The translations under genes were made by a program, and so were the position numbers. DNA of 59,046 bases from Rhodospirillaceae bacterium (lineage in GTDB: Bacteria; Pseudomonadota; Alphaproteobacteria; Reyranellales; Reyranellaceae), in assembly GCA_009772935.1 (NCBI GenBank), contig WOUR01000037.1, positions 1 to 59,046 of the forward strand, in the 5' to 3' direction. Below the pieces are notes generated by a model that was not told where the DNA came from, did not search any database, and saw nothing but the letters and a program-made list of their open reading frames with translations. Position 1 is the first letter of the stretch, and each line of letters begins with the position of its first letter. Below, piece after piece: positions 42,711-51,355 of the stretch.

Positions 42711-43664
42711 ATGCTCCTCTATGCCCTACGCCGCCTGATCTACCTGATCCCCGTCGCGTTCGGCGTGTCGCTGCTCGTCTTCGCGCTGGTGCACCTGGCG
42801 CCGGGCGATCCGATCTCGGCGATCGTGCCGCCCGACGCGCCGAAGGAAGTGGTCGACAAGCTCAAGGAGTATTACGGCTTCGACAAGCCGCTGCCGGTGC
42901 AGTACCTGCGCTGGCTCGGCGTGACCCTGACCGGCGATCTCGGCACCTCGATCGGCACCGGCCGGTCGGTGGCGGCGGAAGTCGGCAGCGCCTTCGGCAA
43001 CACCATCATCCTGGCGATCGCGGCCACGCTGCTCGCCTTCAGCCTCGCGGTCATCCTGGGCACCGCGGCCGCCTATGCCAAGTCGCGCATCGTCGACCGG
43101 CTGGTGACGGTGATCTCGCTGATCGGCGTCAGCGTGCCCCACTTCTGGCTGGCGATCGTGCTGGTCATCATCTTTGCCGTCGAACTGGGCGCGCTGCCAC
43201 CCATGGGCATCGGGCCGGAGAATTCCACCGGCTGGAAGTTCGACCGGGCGCACCTCGCCCACATGGTGCTGCCGACCATCGCGCTGTCGGTGATCCCGCT
43301 CGGCGTCGTCACCCGCACGGTGCGCTCCACCGTGAAGGAAACGCTCAACATGGAATTCGTGACGGCGCTGCAGGCCAAGGGCATGCGCGACAGCCGCATC
43401 CTGTTCCATGTGCTGAAGAACGCCGCCCCGACCTGCCTCGCCGTCATGGGCCTGCAGGCCGGCAACCTGATCGGCGGCTCGATCCTGATCGAGACGGTGT
43501 TCGCCTGGCCGGGCACCGGCTTCCTGCTGAACAGCGCCATCTTCCGTCGCGACCTGCCGATCCTGCAGGGCACGACCCTGGTGCTGGCCGGCTTCTTCAT
43601 GCTCCTCAACCTGACCGTGGACATCATTCAGACCATGGTCGATCCCCGCATCAAGCGAGGCTGA
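42711..43664 (+). CDS. Peptide-type ABC transporter permease 1 (DppB-like)
   Basis: This 317-residue permease starts with the characteristic DppB/OppB first helix (ALRRLIYLIPVAFGVSLLVFALVHLAPGDP) and has about six membrane segments. The EAA loop is MEFVTALQAKGMRDSRILF, and the family motif IGGSILIETVFAWPGTG follows. It forms the membrane channel with the next gene product. It lies 31 bases after the binding-protein gene. Confidence 0.93.
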   Translation: MLLYALRRLIYLIPVAFGVSLLVFALVHLAPGDPISAIVPPDAPKEVVDKLKEYYGFDKPLPVQYLRWLGVTLTGDLGTSIGTGRSVAAEVGSAFGNTIILAIAATLLAFSLAVILGTAAAYAKSRIVDRLVTVISLIGVSVPHFWLAIVLVIIFAVELGALPPMGIGPENSTGWKFDRAHLAHMVLPTIALSVIPLGVVTRTVRSTVKETLNMEFVTALQAKGMRDSRILFHVLKNAAPTCLAVMGLQAGNLIGGSILIETVFAWPGTGFLLNSAIFRRDLPILQGTTLVLAGFFMLLNLTVDIIQTMVDPRIKRG

Positions 43665-43669
43665 CCCCC

Positions 43670-44578
43670 ATGGCCCTGCAAAGCCCCTCCCTCGACGTCG
43701 GCGGCGCCATCCTGGTGAAACCGACCCCCACCTCCGCCGGCCGCGGCTACTGGCAGTCGGTCGGCCGACGACTGCGCCGCGACCCGGTCACGCTGATCTG
43801 CGCGGCCATCCTGATCCTGCTGGTGCTGGCGTCGATGGCCGCGCCCTATCTCAATCTGGCGGATCCCTACAAGACCTCGATGCTGCGCCGCCTCTATCCG
43901 CTGGGCTCGCCCAACCATTGGCTGGGCACCGACGAGCTGGGACGCGACATGTTCGCCCGCCTGATCTACGGCGGCCGGCTGTCGCTGTTCATGGGCGTGA
44001 CGCCGGTCGTCTGCGCGCTGCTGATCGGCGGCAGCCTTGGCATTCTCGCCGGCTTCGTCGGGGGCAAGACCAACATGGCGATCATGCGCATCATGGACGT
44101 GTTCTACGCCTTCCCGTCGGTGCTGCTCGCGATATCGCTGTCGGGCGCGATGGGCGCCGGCACGGAGAACACGCTGCTGTCGCTCACGCTGGTGTTCATC
44201 CCGCCGATCTGCCGCGTCTCGGAGAGCGTCACCACGCAGGTGCGCGGCTTCGACTTCGTCGACGCGGCCAAGGCCAGCGGCGCCTCTTCCTTCACCATCG
44301 TCCGGGTCCATGTGCTGGGCAACGTGCTGGGGCCCATCCTGGTCTATGCGACATCGCTGATCAGCGTCGCGATCATCCTGGCCGCGGGCCTCAGCTTCCT
44401 CGGTCTCGGCGTCAAGCCGCCGGAACCGGAGTGGGGCCTGATGCTGAACACGCTGCGCCAGGCGATCTACGTCAACCCGGTCCTCGCGGCGCTGCCGGGC
44501 GTGATGATCTTCATCACCTCGATCTGTTTCAACCTGATGAGCGATGGCCTGCGCGCGGCCATGGACGTGAAGGCCTGA
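43670..44578 (+). CDS. Peptide-type ABC transporter permease 2 (DppC-like)
   Basis: This 302-residue permease has a cytoplasmic N-terminal arm (SVGRRLRRDPVTLICAAILIL), the DppC-type motif NHWLGTDELGRDMFARLIYGG, and an EAA loop FDFVDAAKASGASSFTIVRVH. It pairs with the DppB-like permease encoded five bases upstream. GAGG provides a ribosome site. The next gene starts one base after its stop codon. Confidence 0.93.
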   Translation: MALQSPSLDVGGAILVKPTPTSAGRGYWQSVGRRLRRDPVTLICAAILILLVLASMAAPYLNLADPYKTSMLRRLYPLGSPNHWLGTDELGRDMFARLIYGGRLSLFMGVTPVVCALLIGGSLGILAGFVGGKTNMAIMRIMDVFYAFPSVLLAISLSGAMGAGTENTLLSLTLVFIPPICRVSESVTTQVRGFDFVDAAKASGASSFTIVRVHVLGNVLGPILVYATSLISVAIILAAGLSFLGLGVKPPEPEWGLMLNTLRQAIYVNPVLAALPGVMIFITSICFNLMSDGLRAAMDVKA

Positions 44579-44579
44579 C

Positions 44580-45614
44580 ATGGACACGCTGCTCCCCATC
44601 CAGGATCGCGGCGGCCCGGCCCAGCCGCTGCTGCTGGCCACCGGCCTGCGCAAGCATTTTCCGGTCGCCGGTGGCCTGCTCGGCCGCACCACCAAGGTCG
44701 TGCGCGCGGTCGACGATCTCACCCTCTCGGTCGCCAAGGGCGAGACCCTGGGCGTGGTGGGCGAATCAGGCTGCGGCAAGTCGACGGTGGCGCGCCTTCT
44801 GATCCGCCTGATCAAGCCGGACAAGGGCACGATGGTGCTGGACGGCGATCCGGTCGACGAGCCGCACGGCATCACGGTGAACGAACTGCGCCGCCAGGTG
44901 CAGATGGTGTTCCAGGATTCCTACGCCTCGCTCAACCCGCGCCTCACCATCGCCGAGACGCTGGCCTTCGCGCCGCGCGCCCACGGGCTGCCGGCCGCCG
45001 AGGCGCGCGAGCGGGTGCGCGATCTTCTGAGCAAGGTCGGCCTCGATCCGGCGAACTACGCCACCCGCTATCCGCACGAACTGTCGGGCGGCCAGCGGCA
45101 GCGGGTGAACATCGCGCGCGCACTGGCGCTCAGGCCGCGGCTGATCATCCTCGACGAGGCGGTGTCGGCGCTCGACAAGTCGGTCGAGGCGCAGGTGCTG
45201 AACATGCTGGTCGACCTCAAGACCGAGCTCGACCTGACCTATGTCTTCATCAGCCACGACCTCAACGTCGTGCAGTATCTCAGCGACCGCGTTCTGGTCA
45301 TGTATCTCGGCAAGATCGTCGAGCTGGGCCCGGTCGAGGCGATCTACGGCAATCCGCAGCATCCCTACACGCGGGCGCTGCTGTCGGCGCGGCCGTCGAT
45401 GGATCCGCGCAAGCGGACCCACGAGGCGCCGATCCAGGGTGATCCGCCCAATCCGATCGATCCGCCCTCGGGCTGCCGGTTCCGCACGCGTTGCCCGTTC
45501 GCGGAAGACGTTTGCGCTCGCACCGAGCCGCTGCTGGCCGATACCGGACACCAGGCCGTGGCCTGCCACATGAGGGTGGCGGGCTCGGGCCATTCCAAGG
45601 CGAGGGCGGCATGA
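44580..45614 (+). CDS. Peptide-type ABC transporter ATPase (DppF-like)
   Basis: This 344-residue ATPase has Walker A GESGCGKST, the signature LSGGQRQRV, Walker B LIILDEAVSALD and the oligopeptide-transporter C-terminal extension with GCRFRTRCPFAEDVC, which may bind an Fe-S cluster in this family. It would dimerise with the next gene product to power the DppBC-like permeases. Its stop overlaps the following ATG. Confidence 0.93.
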   Translation: MDTLLPIQDRGGPAQPLLLATGLRKHFPVAGGLLGRTTKVVRAVDDLTLSVAKGETLGVVGESGCGKSTVARLLIRLIKPDKGTMVLDGDPVDEPHGITVNELRRQVQMVFQDSYASLNPRLTIAETLAFAPRAHGLPAAEARERVRDLLSKVGLDPANYATRYPHELSGGQRQRVNIARALALRPRLIILDEAVSALDKSVEAQVLNMLVDLKTELDLTYVFISHDLNVVQYLSDRVLVMYLGKIVELGPVEAIYGNPQHPYTRALLSARPSMDPRKRTHEAPIQGDPPNPIDPPSGCRFRTRCPFAEDVCARTEPLLADTGHQAVACHMRVAGSGHSKARAA

Positions 45615-46573
45615 CCAACCTGCTTCAGGTCCGCGACCTTCACGTCACCTTCGTGACGCCCGATCGCACGGTGCATGCCGTCAACGGCGTCAGCTTCGAC
45701 CTGGCGCGCGGCGAGACGCTCGGCATCCTGGGCGAATCCGGCTCCGGCAAGAGCGTCACCCTGCGCTCGATCCTGCGCCTGCATCCCGAGCATCGCACGA
45801 AATGGTCGGGGAGCATCAAGCTCGAGGGCGACGAGATCCTCGACATGGCCCCCAAGGCGCTGTCCGACCTGCGCGGGCAACGCGTCTCGATGATCTTCCA
45901 GGAGCCGGCGACCGCGTTCGATCCGGTCTTCACCATCGGCCAGCAGATCGCCGAGACGGTCCGCCGTCACACCGGCAAGAGCGAGACCGAGGCGATGAAG
46001 CGCGCCAAGGACCTGCTGGAGATGGTGCGCATTCCCTCGCCGGCGCAGCGGCTCAAGGCCTACCCGCACGAGATGTCGGGCGGCATGCGCCAGCGCGCCA
46101 TGATCGCGCTCGCACTGTCGTGCAATCCGACCCTGCTGCTGGCCGACGAGCCGACCACCGCCCTGGATGCCACGGTGCAGATCCAGGTGCTGCTGCTGAT
46201 CCGCGAGCTGCAGCGCGAGTTCAACCTCGGCGTCATCTTCGTCACCCACGATATCGGCGTGGCCGTGGAGGTCTCCGACCGGATCGGCGTCATGTATGCC
46301 GGCAAGCTGGTCGAGATGGCCCCGGTCGAGCGCATGGTCGACGCGCCGCAGCATCCCTACAGCCGCGGCCTGCTGGCCTCGACCGTGCACGACGGCATGC
46401 GCGGCCAGCGCCTGGAATCCATTCCCGGCGCGCCGCCCGACCTCGCCGAAGTCCCCGCCGGCTGCAGCTTCGCCCCGCGCTGCAAGTTCGTCCGCCCCGA
46501 CTGCACCACGGCGATCCCGTCGCTGCGCGATGTCGAGGCAGCGCACGCCGTACGTTGCGTGCTGGCGGCGTAG
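45611..46573 (+). CDS. Peptide-type ABC transporter ATPase (DppD-like)
   Basis: This 320-residue ATPase has Walker A GESGSGKSV, the Q-loop VSMIFQEPATAFDP, the signature MSGGMRQR (as in DppD), Walker B LLLADEPTTALD and the C-terminal CSFAPRCKFVRPDC cysteine cluster. ATG 45611 overlaps the previous stop (ATGA), so the two ATPases are translated in coupled fashion. It is the last gene of the operon, followed by two hairpins. Confidence 0.93.
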   Translation: MTNLLQVRDLHVTFVTPDRTVHAVNGVSFDLARGETLGILGESGSGKSVTLRSILRLHPEHRTKWSGSIKLEGDEILDMAPKALSDLRGQRVSMIFQEPATAFDPVFTIGQQIAETVRRHTGKSETEAMKRAKDLLEMVRIPSPAQRLKAYPHEMSGGMRQRAMIALALSCNPTLLLADEPTTALDATVQIQVLLLIRELQREFNLGVIFVTHDIGVAVEVSDRIGVMYAGKLVEMAPVERMVDAPQHPYSRGLLASTVHDGMRGQRLESIPGAPPDLAEVPAGCSFAPRCKFVRPDCTTAIPSLRDVEAAHAVRCVLAA

Positions 46574-46627
46574 AACCGCTCGATCCTGAAATGCTCCGGG
46601 GCTGATCGTCCTTTCTTCGGCGCTCCC

Positions 46628-46684
46628 GGACATTGCTGCGCAATGTCCTGACGCTCGAAGGGCCGAGCTTCGCTCCGCCCTTCG
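46628..46684 (+). terminator. Tandem hairpins downstream of the peptide ABC operon
   Basis: The first hairpin is GGACATTGC-tgc-GCAATGTCC (46628-46648), a perfect nine-pair stem. The second is CGAAGGGC ... GCCCTTCG (46656-46684) with a 13-base loop that is itself partly complementary. They separate the peptide ABC operon from the DeoR regulator. No long T-run follows, so the termination mode is uncertain. Confidence 0.5.
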
Positions 46685-46700
46685 CTTGACGTCTCCGAAT

Positions 46701-46723
46701 GTTCATATGAAAGTCATGTGAAC
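46701..46723. promoter_or_regulatory. GlpR-like operator 1
   Basis: Arms GTTCA-t-ATGA and TCAT-g-TGAAC form an inverted repeat around AAG, with one mismatched pair in each arm. The half-site ATGTTCA resembles the GlpR half-site ATGTTCG. It lies upstream of the DeoR/GlpR-type regulator gene, suiting autoregulation. Confidence 0.55.
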
Positions 46724-46742
46724 GAAAACAACGGCCTGCAGT

Positions 46743-46754
46743 GTTCGTTCGAAC
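46743..46754. promoter_or_regulatory. GlpR-like operator 2
   Basis: GTTCG-tt-CGAAC is a perfect palindrome 20 bases downstream of operator 1 and shares its GTTC...GAAC ends. Two spaced sites suggest cooperative binding by the DeoR-type regulator. The site argues that translation starts downstream (46798) rather than at the in-frame GTG at 46741. Confidence 0.55.
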
Positions 46755-46797
46755 CATGCAGATCGATCGGGACAGGAAGCGGGCACAGGATCCGGGA

Positions 46798-47604
46798 ATG
46801 CAGGCGGAAGAACGCGCCCGCGCCATCGTCGAACGCGTCCGGAGTGACGGGTTCCAGGCGATAGAGGCGCTGTCCCTCCAGTTTGGCGTCACGCCGCAGA
46901 CGATCCGGCGCGACGTCAACCTGCTCTGCGACCGCGGCCTGCTGCGGCGGCGCCACGGCGGCGTCGAGCTGCCGCCCGAGGGCGAGAACCTCGCCTACCC
47001 CGCCCGCCAGGTCCTGAACATCGACGCCAAGCGCCGCATCGCCCGGCTGGTGGCGCGCGAAGTGCCTGACGGCGCCTCGCTGTTCTTCGGCATCGGCACC
47101 ACGCCCGAGCAGTGCGCGCTGGCGCTGGCCGACCATGCCGGCCTGCGGGTCATGACCAACAATCTGAACGTCGCCCTGGCGCTCAGCCGCAGCGCCTCCT
47201 GCGAGATCACCGTCGCGGGCGGCCGCCTGCGCAACCTCGACCGCGACGTGGTGGCGGGCGAGGCGCACGGCTTCTTCGGCCGCTTCGCCGCCGACATCGG
47301 CATCTACGGCGTCGGCGGCGTCGCCGAGGACGGCACGCTGCTCGACTTCAGCACCGACGAGGTGACGATGCGCAGCGCGCTCGCCGCCCACTGCCGCCAG
47401 CGCTTCCTGGTGCTCGATCATTCCAAGTTCGGCCGCGGCGGCACGGTGCGCGGCGGCCACATCACCGAGGCGAGCGCCGTGTTCAGCGACCGCCCGGTGC
47501 CCGACGCCATCGCCCGCCAGCTGCAGGAGGCCGGCGTCCGTCTCGTCATCTGGTCCAACGAGTCCGAGTCCAACGAGTCGACAAGTCAAACAAGGAGGGG
47601 TTGA
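46798..47604 (+). CDS. DeoR/GlpR-family transcriptional regulator
   Basis: The ~268-residue protein begins MQAEERARAIVERVRSDGFQAIEALSLQFGVTPQTIRRDVNLL, the DeoR winged helix with the diagnostic QTIRRD. A sugar-phosphate-binding domain follows, with GTTPEQCALAL, GGRLRNLDRDVVAGEA and the C-terminal LVLDHSKFGR. GlpR-like members respond to glycerol 3-phosphate. Alternative starts are ATG 46756 and GTG 46741. The C-terminus contains a short tandem duplication (SNES-ESNES). It heads an operon with an ABC transporter and a GpdQ-like phosphodiesterase, consistent with control by a glycerol-phosphate-like inducer. Confidence 0.88.
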   Translation: MQAEERARAIVERVRSDGFQAIEALSLQFGVTPQTIRRDVNLLCDRGLLRRRHGGVELPPEGENLAYPARQVLNIDAKRRIARLVAREVPDGASLFFGIGTTPEQCALALADHAGLRVMTNNLNVALALSRSASCEITVAGGRLRNLDRDVVAGEAHGFFGRFAADIGIYGVGGVAEDGTLLDFSTDEVTMRSALAAHCRQRFLVLDHSKFGRGGTVRGGHITEASAVFSDRPVPDAIARQLQEAGVRLVIWSNESESNESTSQTRRG

Positions 47605-47608
47605 TCTC

Positions 47609-48619
47609 ATGCTGAAGCATCTCGTATTCGCGGCCGCGCTCGGCATCGCCGCCGTGGCCAACATCCCGGGCGCCGCCGCCCAGCAGCGGGCCATCTGCTA
47701 CAACTGCCCGCCGGAGTGGGCCGACTGGGGCTCGCAGCTCAAGGCCATCCAGGCCAAGCTCGGCATCCAGGTGCCGCCGGACAACAAGAACTCCGGCCAG
47801 GCCATCGCCGCGCTGATCGCGGAGAAGGCCAATCCCGTGGCCGACGTCACCTATCTCGGCGGCATCGCGGCCGACCCGGCCAAGGATGCCGGCGTGCTGA
47901 CGCCGTACAAGCCCAAGAACTGGGAGAAGATCCCGGCCGACCTCAAGGATCCCGACGGCAACTGGTTCACCATCCACTCCGGCACGCTCGGCCTGTTCGT
48001 GAACAAGGCCGCGCTCGGCAACAAGCCGGTACCGCAGAGCTGGGCCGACCTCTTGAAGCCCGAATACAAGGGCATGGTCGGCTATCTCGACCCGACCTCC
48101 GCGGCCGTCGGCCAGCTCGGCGTGATGGCGATCAACCTCGCGCTGGGCGGCACCTACGACAATCTCGATCCGGCCATCAAGTTCTTCAAGGAACTGGCCA
48201 AGAACCAGCCGATCGTGCCGAAGCAGACCTCGTACGCGCGCGTGATCTCGGGCGAGATCCCGATCCTGCTCGACTACGACTTCAACGCCTATCGCGGCCA
48301 GTACACCGACAAGGCGCCGGTGCAGTTCGTGATCCCGAAGGAGGGCACGCTGGTGTTCCCCTATGTGATGGCGCTGGTGAACAAGGGCCCGAACGCCGAG
48401 AACGGCAAGAAGGTGCTCGACTTCGTGCTGTCCGACGAGAGCCAGGCGATGTGGGGCAATGCCTATCTGCGGCCCGTCTTCGCCGACAGGCTTTCTTCCG
48501 AGGCCAAGGCCAAGTTTCTGCCCGACGCGGAATATGCCCGCGCCAAGGCGGTGGACCTGAAGAGCCTCGCCAAGGCGCAGCCGCAGATCGTCGAGCGCTA
48601 CCGCAAGGAAGTGAACTGA
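47609..48619 (+). CDS. ABC transporter extracellular substrate-binding protein
   Basis: This 336-residue precursor has a signal peptide (KHLVFAAALGIAAVANIPGAAAQQ) and a type II periplasmic-binding fold of the PotD/IdiA-like group (NSGQAIAALIAEKANPVADV, GMVGYLDPTSAAVGQLGV, VFPYVMALVNKGPNAENGKK). A strong AAGGAGGGG site inside the end of the regulator gene serves it, so the genes are coupled. With the two following permeases it forms an importer. Judging from the operon's phosphodiesterase, glycerophosphodiesters or a related organophosphate are likely ligands. Confidence 0.88.
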   Translation: MLKHLVFAAALGIAAVANIPGAAAQQRAICYNCPPEWADWGSQLKAIQAKLGIQVPPDNKNSGQAIAALIAEKANPVADVTYLGGIAADPAKDAGVLTPYKPKNWEKIPADLKDPDGNWFTIHSGTLGLFVNKAALGNKPVPQSWADLLKPEYKGMVGYLDPTSAAVGQLGVMAINLALGGTYDNLDPAIKFFKELAKNQPIVPKQTSYARVISGEIPILLDYDFNAYRGQYTDKAPVQFVIPKEGTLVFPYVMALVNKGPNAENGKKVLDFVLSDESQAMWGNAYLRPVFADRLSSEAKAKFLPDAEYARAKAVDLKSLAKAQPQIVERYRKEVN

Positions 48620-48697
48620 CCGTCAAAGGGTCATCGACAACGCAGCGGGACGGCCGCAAGGCCGTCCCGCTTCCGCTCGTTTGAGGAACCGCCAACC

Positions 48698-49516
48698 ATG
48701 CGGCATGAAACCCGCCGACTGATCCTTCTGTTGCTGCCCGCCGGCATCGTCTTCGCGGCCTTCTTCCTGCTGCCGATGGCGCGCCTCTTCTTCATCGGCG
48801 GCAGCGGCAAGACCGGCTGGGCGGCCTATGCCGCCATCCTTACCGACTCGCTCTATCTCGACAGCCTGCTCTCGACGATGGCCGTGGCAGCCGCGACGAC
48901 GGCGGTGACGCTGGTGATCAGCGGCGTCTCGGGCGTGTTCCTGCAGCGCCACAGGTTTCCCGGCAACGCGCTGCTCGTATCGATGCTGACCTTTCCGCTG
49001 GCCTTCCCCGGCGTTGTCATCGGCTTCATGGTGATCATGCTGGCCGGCCGCCAGGGGCTGATCGGCCAGGTGACGCAGGCGCTGACCGGCGAGAAGCTGG
49101 TATTCGCCTATACGCTCGCCGGCCTGTTCATGGGCTACGTCTACTTTTCCATCCCGCGCACCATCCTCACCGTGATGGCGGCGGCCGAGAAGCTCGACCC
49201 CAAGCTCGAGGAGGCGGCGCGGTCGCTGGGCGCCTCGCCATGGCGCGTGCTGCTCGACGTCATCATCCCCGGCCTGAAGCCCGCCTTCATCTCGGCCGGC
49301 GCGATCTGCTTCGCGACCGCGGTCGGCGCGTTCGGCACCGCCTTCACGCTGGCCGCCAAGATCAACGTGCTGCCCATGGTGATCTACACCGAGTTCACCC
49401 TGTCGGCGAACATCGCCATGGCGGCGGCGCTGAGCTTCGTGCTGGGCATCGTCACCTGGCTGGTGCTCGCGGTGGCGCGCACCGCCGCCGGTTCCAGCGT
49501 CGCGGCGGCAGGCTGA
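48698..49516 (+). CDS. ABC transporter permease (PotB-like)
   Basis: This 272-residue permease has six hydrophobic segments, starting RRLILLLLPAGIVFAAFFLLPMARLF. The EAA loop is KLEEAARSLGASPWRVLLDVIIPG, typical of the spermidine/iron/thiamine-type importers. GAGGAA precedes the ATG. It follows the binding-protein gene by 78 bases and precedes the second permease by one base. Confidence 0.9.
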   Translation: MRHETRRLILLLLPAGIVFAAFFLLPMARLFFIGGSGKTGWAAYAAILTDSLYLDSLLSTMAVAAATTAVTLVISGVSGVFLQRHRFPGNALLVSMLTFPLAFPGVVIGFMVIMLAGRQGLIGQVTQALTGEKLVFAYTLAGLFMGYVYFSIPRTILTVMAAAEKLDPKLEEAARSLGASPWRVLLDVIIPGLKPAFISAGAICFATAVGAFGTAFTLAAKINVLPMVIYTEFTLSANIAMAAALSFVLGIVTWLVLAVARTAAGSSVAAAG

Positions 49517-49517
49517 C

Positions 49518-50324
49518 ATGAAGCGCCGCGGCCTCTTCTATCTCCAGCTCGGCTTCACCCTGCTGGTCTCTGCCTTCCTGGTCGTGCCGGTGATCCTCTC
49601 GATCATGGCCGGCCTCACCGTGAACTATTTCGTCGGCATCGAGAGCGGCCTCACCCTGCGCTGGGTCATGGAAGTGTGGAACGGCTATCGCGACACGATC
49701 TTCCTCTCGATCGGCCTGTCGCTGGCCTGCCTCGCGGTGACGCTGGTGATCGGCGTGCCGGCCGCCTACGTGCTGGCCAAGCGGCAGACGGCGCTGACGC
49801 GGGCGCTCGAGGAGATGCTGGTGCTGCCGGTGGCGGTGCCGGGGCTCGCGACCGCGCTGGCGCTGATCGTCACCTATGGCAGCCTCTCGGGCTTCCGCAC
49901 CTCGTGGGCCTTCATCCTGGTGGGCCACGTGCTGTTCACCCTGCCGTTCATGGTGCGCAGCGTGCTGGCGGTGCTGAGCGCCATCGACCTCAAGACGCTC
50001 GAAGAGGGCGCGGCGTCGCTGGGCGCCGGCTTCTGGCCGCGCTTCCGCGACATCGTCCTGCCGAACTGCCGGCAGGGCATCCTCGCCGGCTCGCTGATGG
50101 TCGTGACCCTGTCGATGGGCGAGTTCAACATGACCTGGCTGCTGCATACGCCCTTCACCAAGACGCTCCCGGTGGGTCTCGCCGATGCCTATGCCTCGCT
50201 GCGGCTGGAAGTCGGCAGTGCCTATACCCTCGTGTTCTTCCTGATGATCATGCCGCTCTTGCTGGCGCTGCAGGCCTTCGCCAAGCCGCGCTCCGCGAAG
50301 TTCGTGGCGGAGGACGCCGAATGA
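49518..50324 (+). CDS. ABC transporter permease (PotC-like)
   Basis: This 268-residue partner permease has six hydrophobic segments (LQLGFTLLVSAFLVVPVILS at the start) and the EAA loop KTLEEGAASLGAGFWPRFRDIVLPN. It starts one base after the previous stop, and its end overlaps the ATPase ATG by four bases (ATGA), so the operon is tightly coupled up to the damaged ATPase gene. Confidence 0.9.
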   Translation: MKRRGLFYLQLGFTLLVSAFLVVPVILSIMAGLTVNYFVGIESGLTLRWVMEVWNGYRDTIFLSIGLSLACLAVTLVIGVPAAYVLAKRQTALTRALEEMLVLPVAVPGLATALALIVTYGSLSGFRTSWAFILVGHVLFTLPFMVRSVLAVLSAIDLKTLEEGAASLGAGFWPRFRDIVLPNCRQGILAGSLMVVTLSMGEFNMTWLLHTPFTKTLPVGLADAYASLRLEVGSAYTLVFFLMIMPLLLALQAFAKPRSAKFVAEDAE

Positions 50325-51345
50325 CCGACGCCGGCAACAAACCCGTCTCCATTGCCCTGACGAACTGCGCGAAGACCTTCGCCGACGGCACCAAAGCACT
50401 GGAGCCGCTCGACCTCGCCATCGATGCCGGCGAGACCGTCGTGTTCCTGGGTCCCTCGGGCTGCGGCAAGACCACGACGCTTCGCATCATCGCCGGCCTC
50501 GAGGAGCCCGATGCCGGGGGCAAGGTGCTGTTCGACGGCGCCGATGTCACGCACCTGCCGATCGAGCAGCGCAACGTCGGCATGGTGTTCCAGTCCTATG
50601 CGCTGTTCCCCAACATGACCGTCGCCGGCAACGTCGGCTACGGCCTGAAGATCCGGAAGGTGCCCGACGCACAGATCAAGGCCCGCGTCTCCGAGATGCT
50701 GGCCATGATGCAGATCACGCGCCTCGCGGACCGCCGCATCGACCAGCTCTCGGGCGGCCAGCGCCAGCGCGTGGCACTGGCGCGCGCCATCGCGGCGAGC
50801 CGCTGACGGCGCTAGACGCCAAGCTGCGCGACACGCTGCGCCTGGAGATCGATTCGCTGCTGCGGTCGCTCGGCATCACCGCAATCTATGTGACGCACGA
50901 CCAGGCCGAGGCGATGGCGCTGGGCGATCGCATCGTCGTCATGGAGCATGGCCGGGTCGCCCAGATCGGCAAGCCGCGTGACATCTACCAGCGCCCGGCC
51001 ACCCGCTTCGTGGCCGAGTTCATCGGCACGATGAACCGCCTGACTGGCCGCGTGAGCAATGGCACCTTCACCTGCAAGGCGGGCGGCCTCGCCTGGCCCG
51101 AGGCGCCGGCCAGCGCGACCGAGATCCTGTTCCGGCCCGAGGACATCCGCGTGGTCGAGAGCGGCGAAGCGACCGGGCTGAACGGCACCGTCGCGGCCGC
51201 CTTCTTCCTGGGCGATCGCACGCGCCTGTTCGTCGACGTGGGCGAAGCGCAGCCACTGGTGATCGAAAGCACGGCGCGGCGCGATTTCAGCCACGGCGAC
51301 GCCGTCGGGCTCGCCATCGATCCCCGTGGCCTGCTGGTCCTGTGA
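50321..51345 (+). pseudogene. ABC transporter ATPase broken by a short deletion and frameshift (PotA/UgpC-like)
   Basis: The first 161 codons encode a normal ATPase N-terminus with Walker A FLGPSGCGKTTT, Q-loop MVFQSYALFP and signature LSGGQRQRVALARAIA, then stop at 50806. The sequence resumes in another frame from about 50797 with EPLTALDAKLRDTLRLEI and THDQAEAMALGDRI, then a C-terminal regulatory/TOBE-like domain to 51345. Family members have about nine residues (xxPxxLLLD) between the two parts, and here only two bases remain. About 25 or 28 bases have therefore been lost, removing the Walker B strand and shifting the frame. The encoded ATPase cannot work unless this is a sequencing or assembly error. 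Confidence 0.8.
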
Positions 51346-51355
51346 GGAGACTGCC

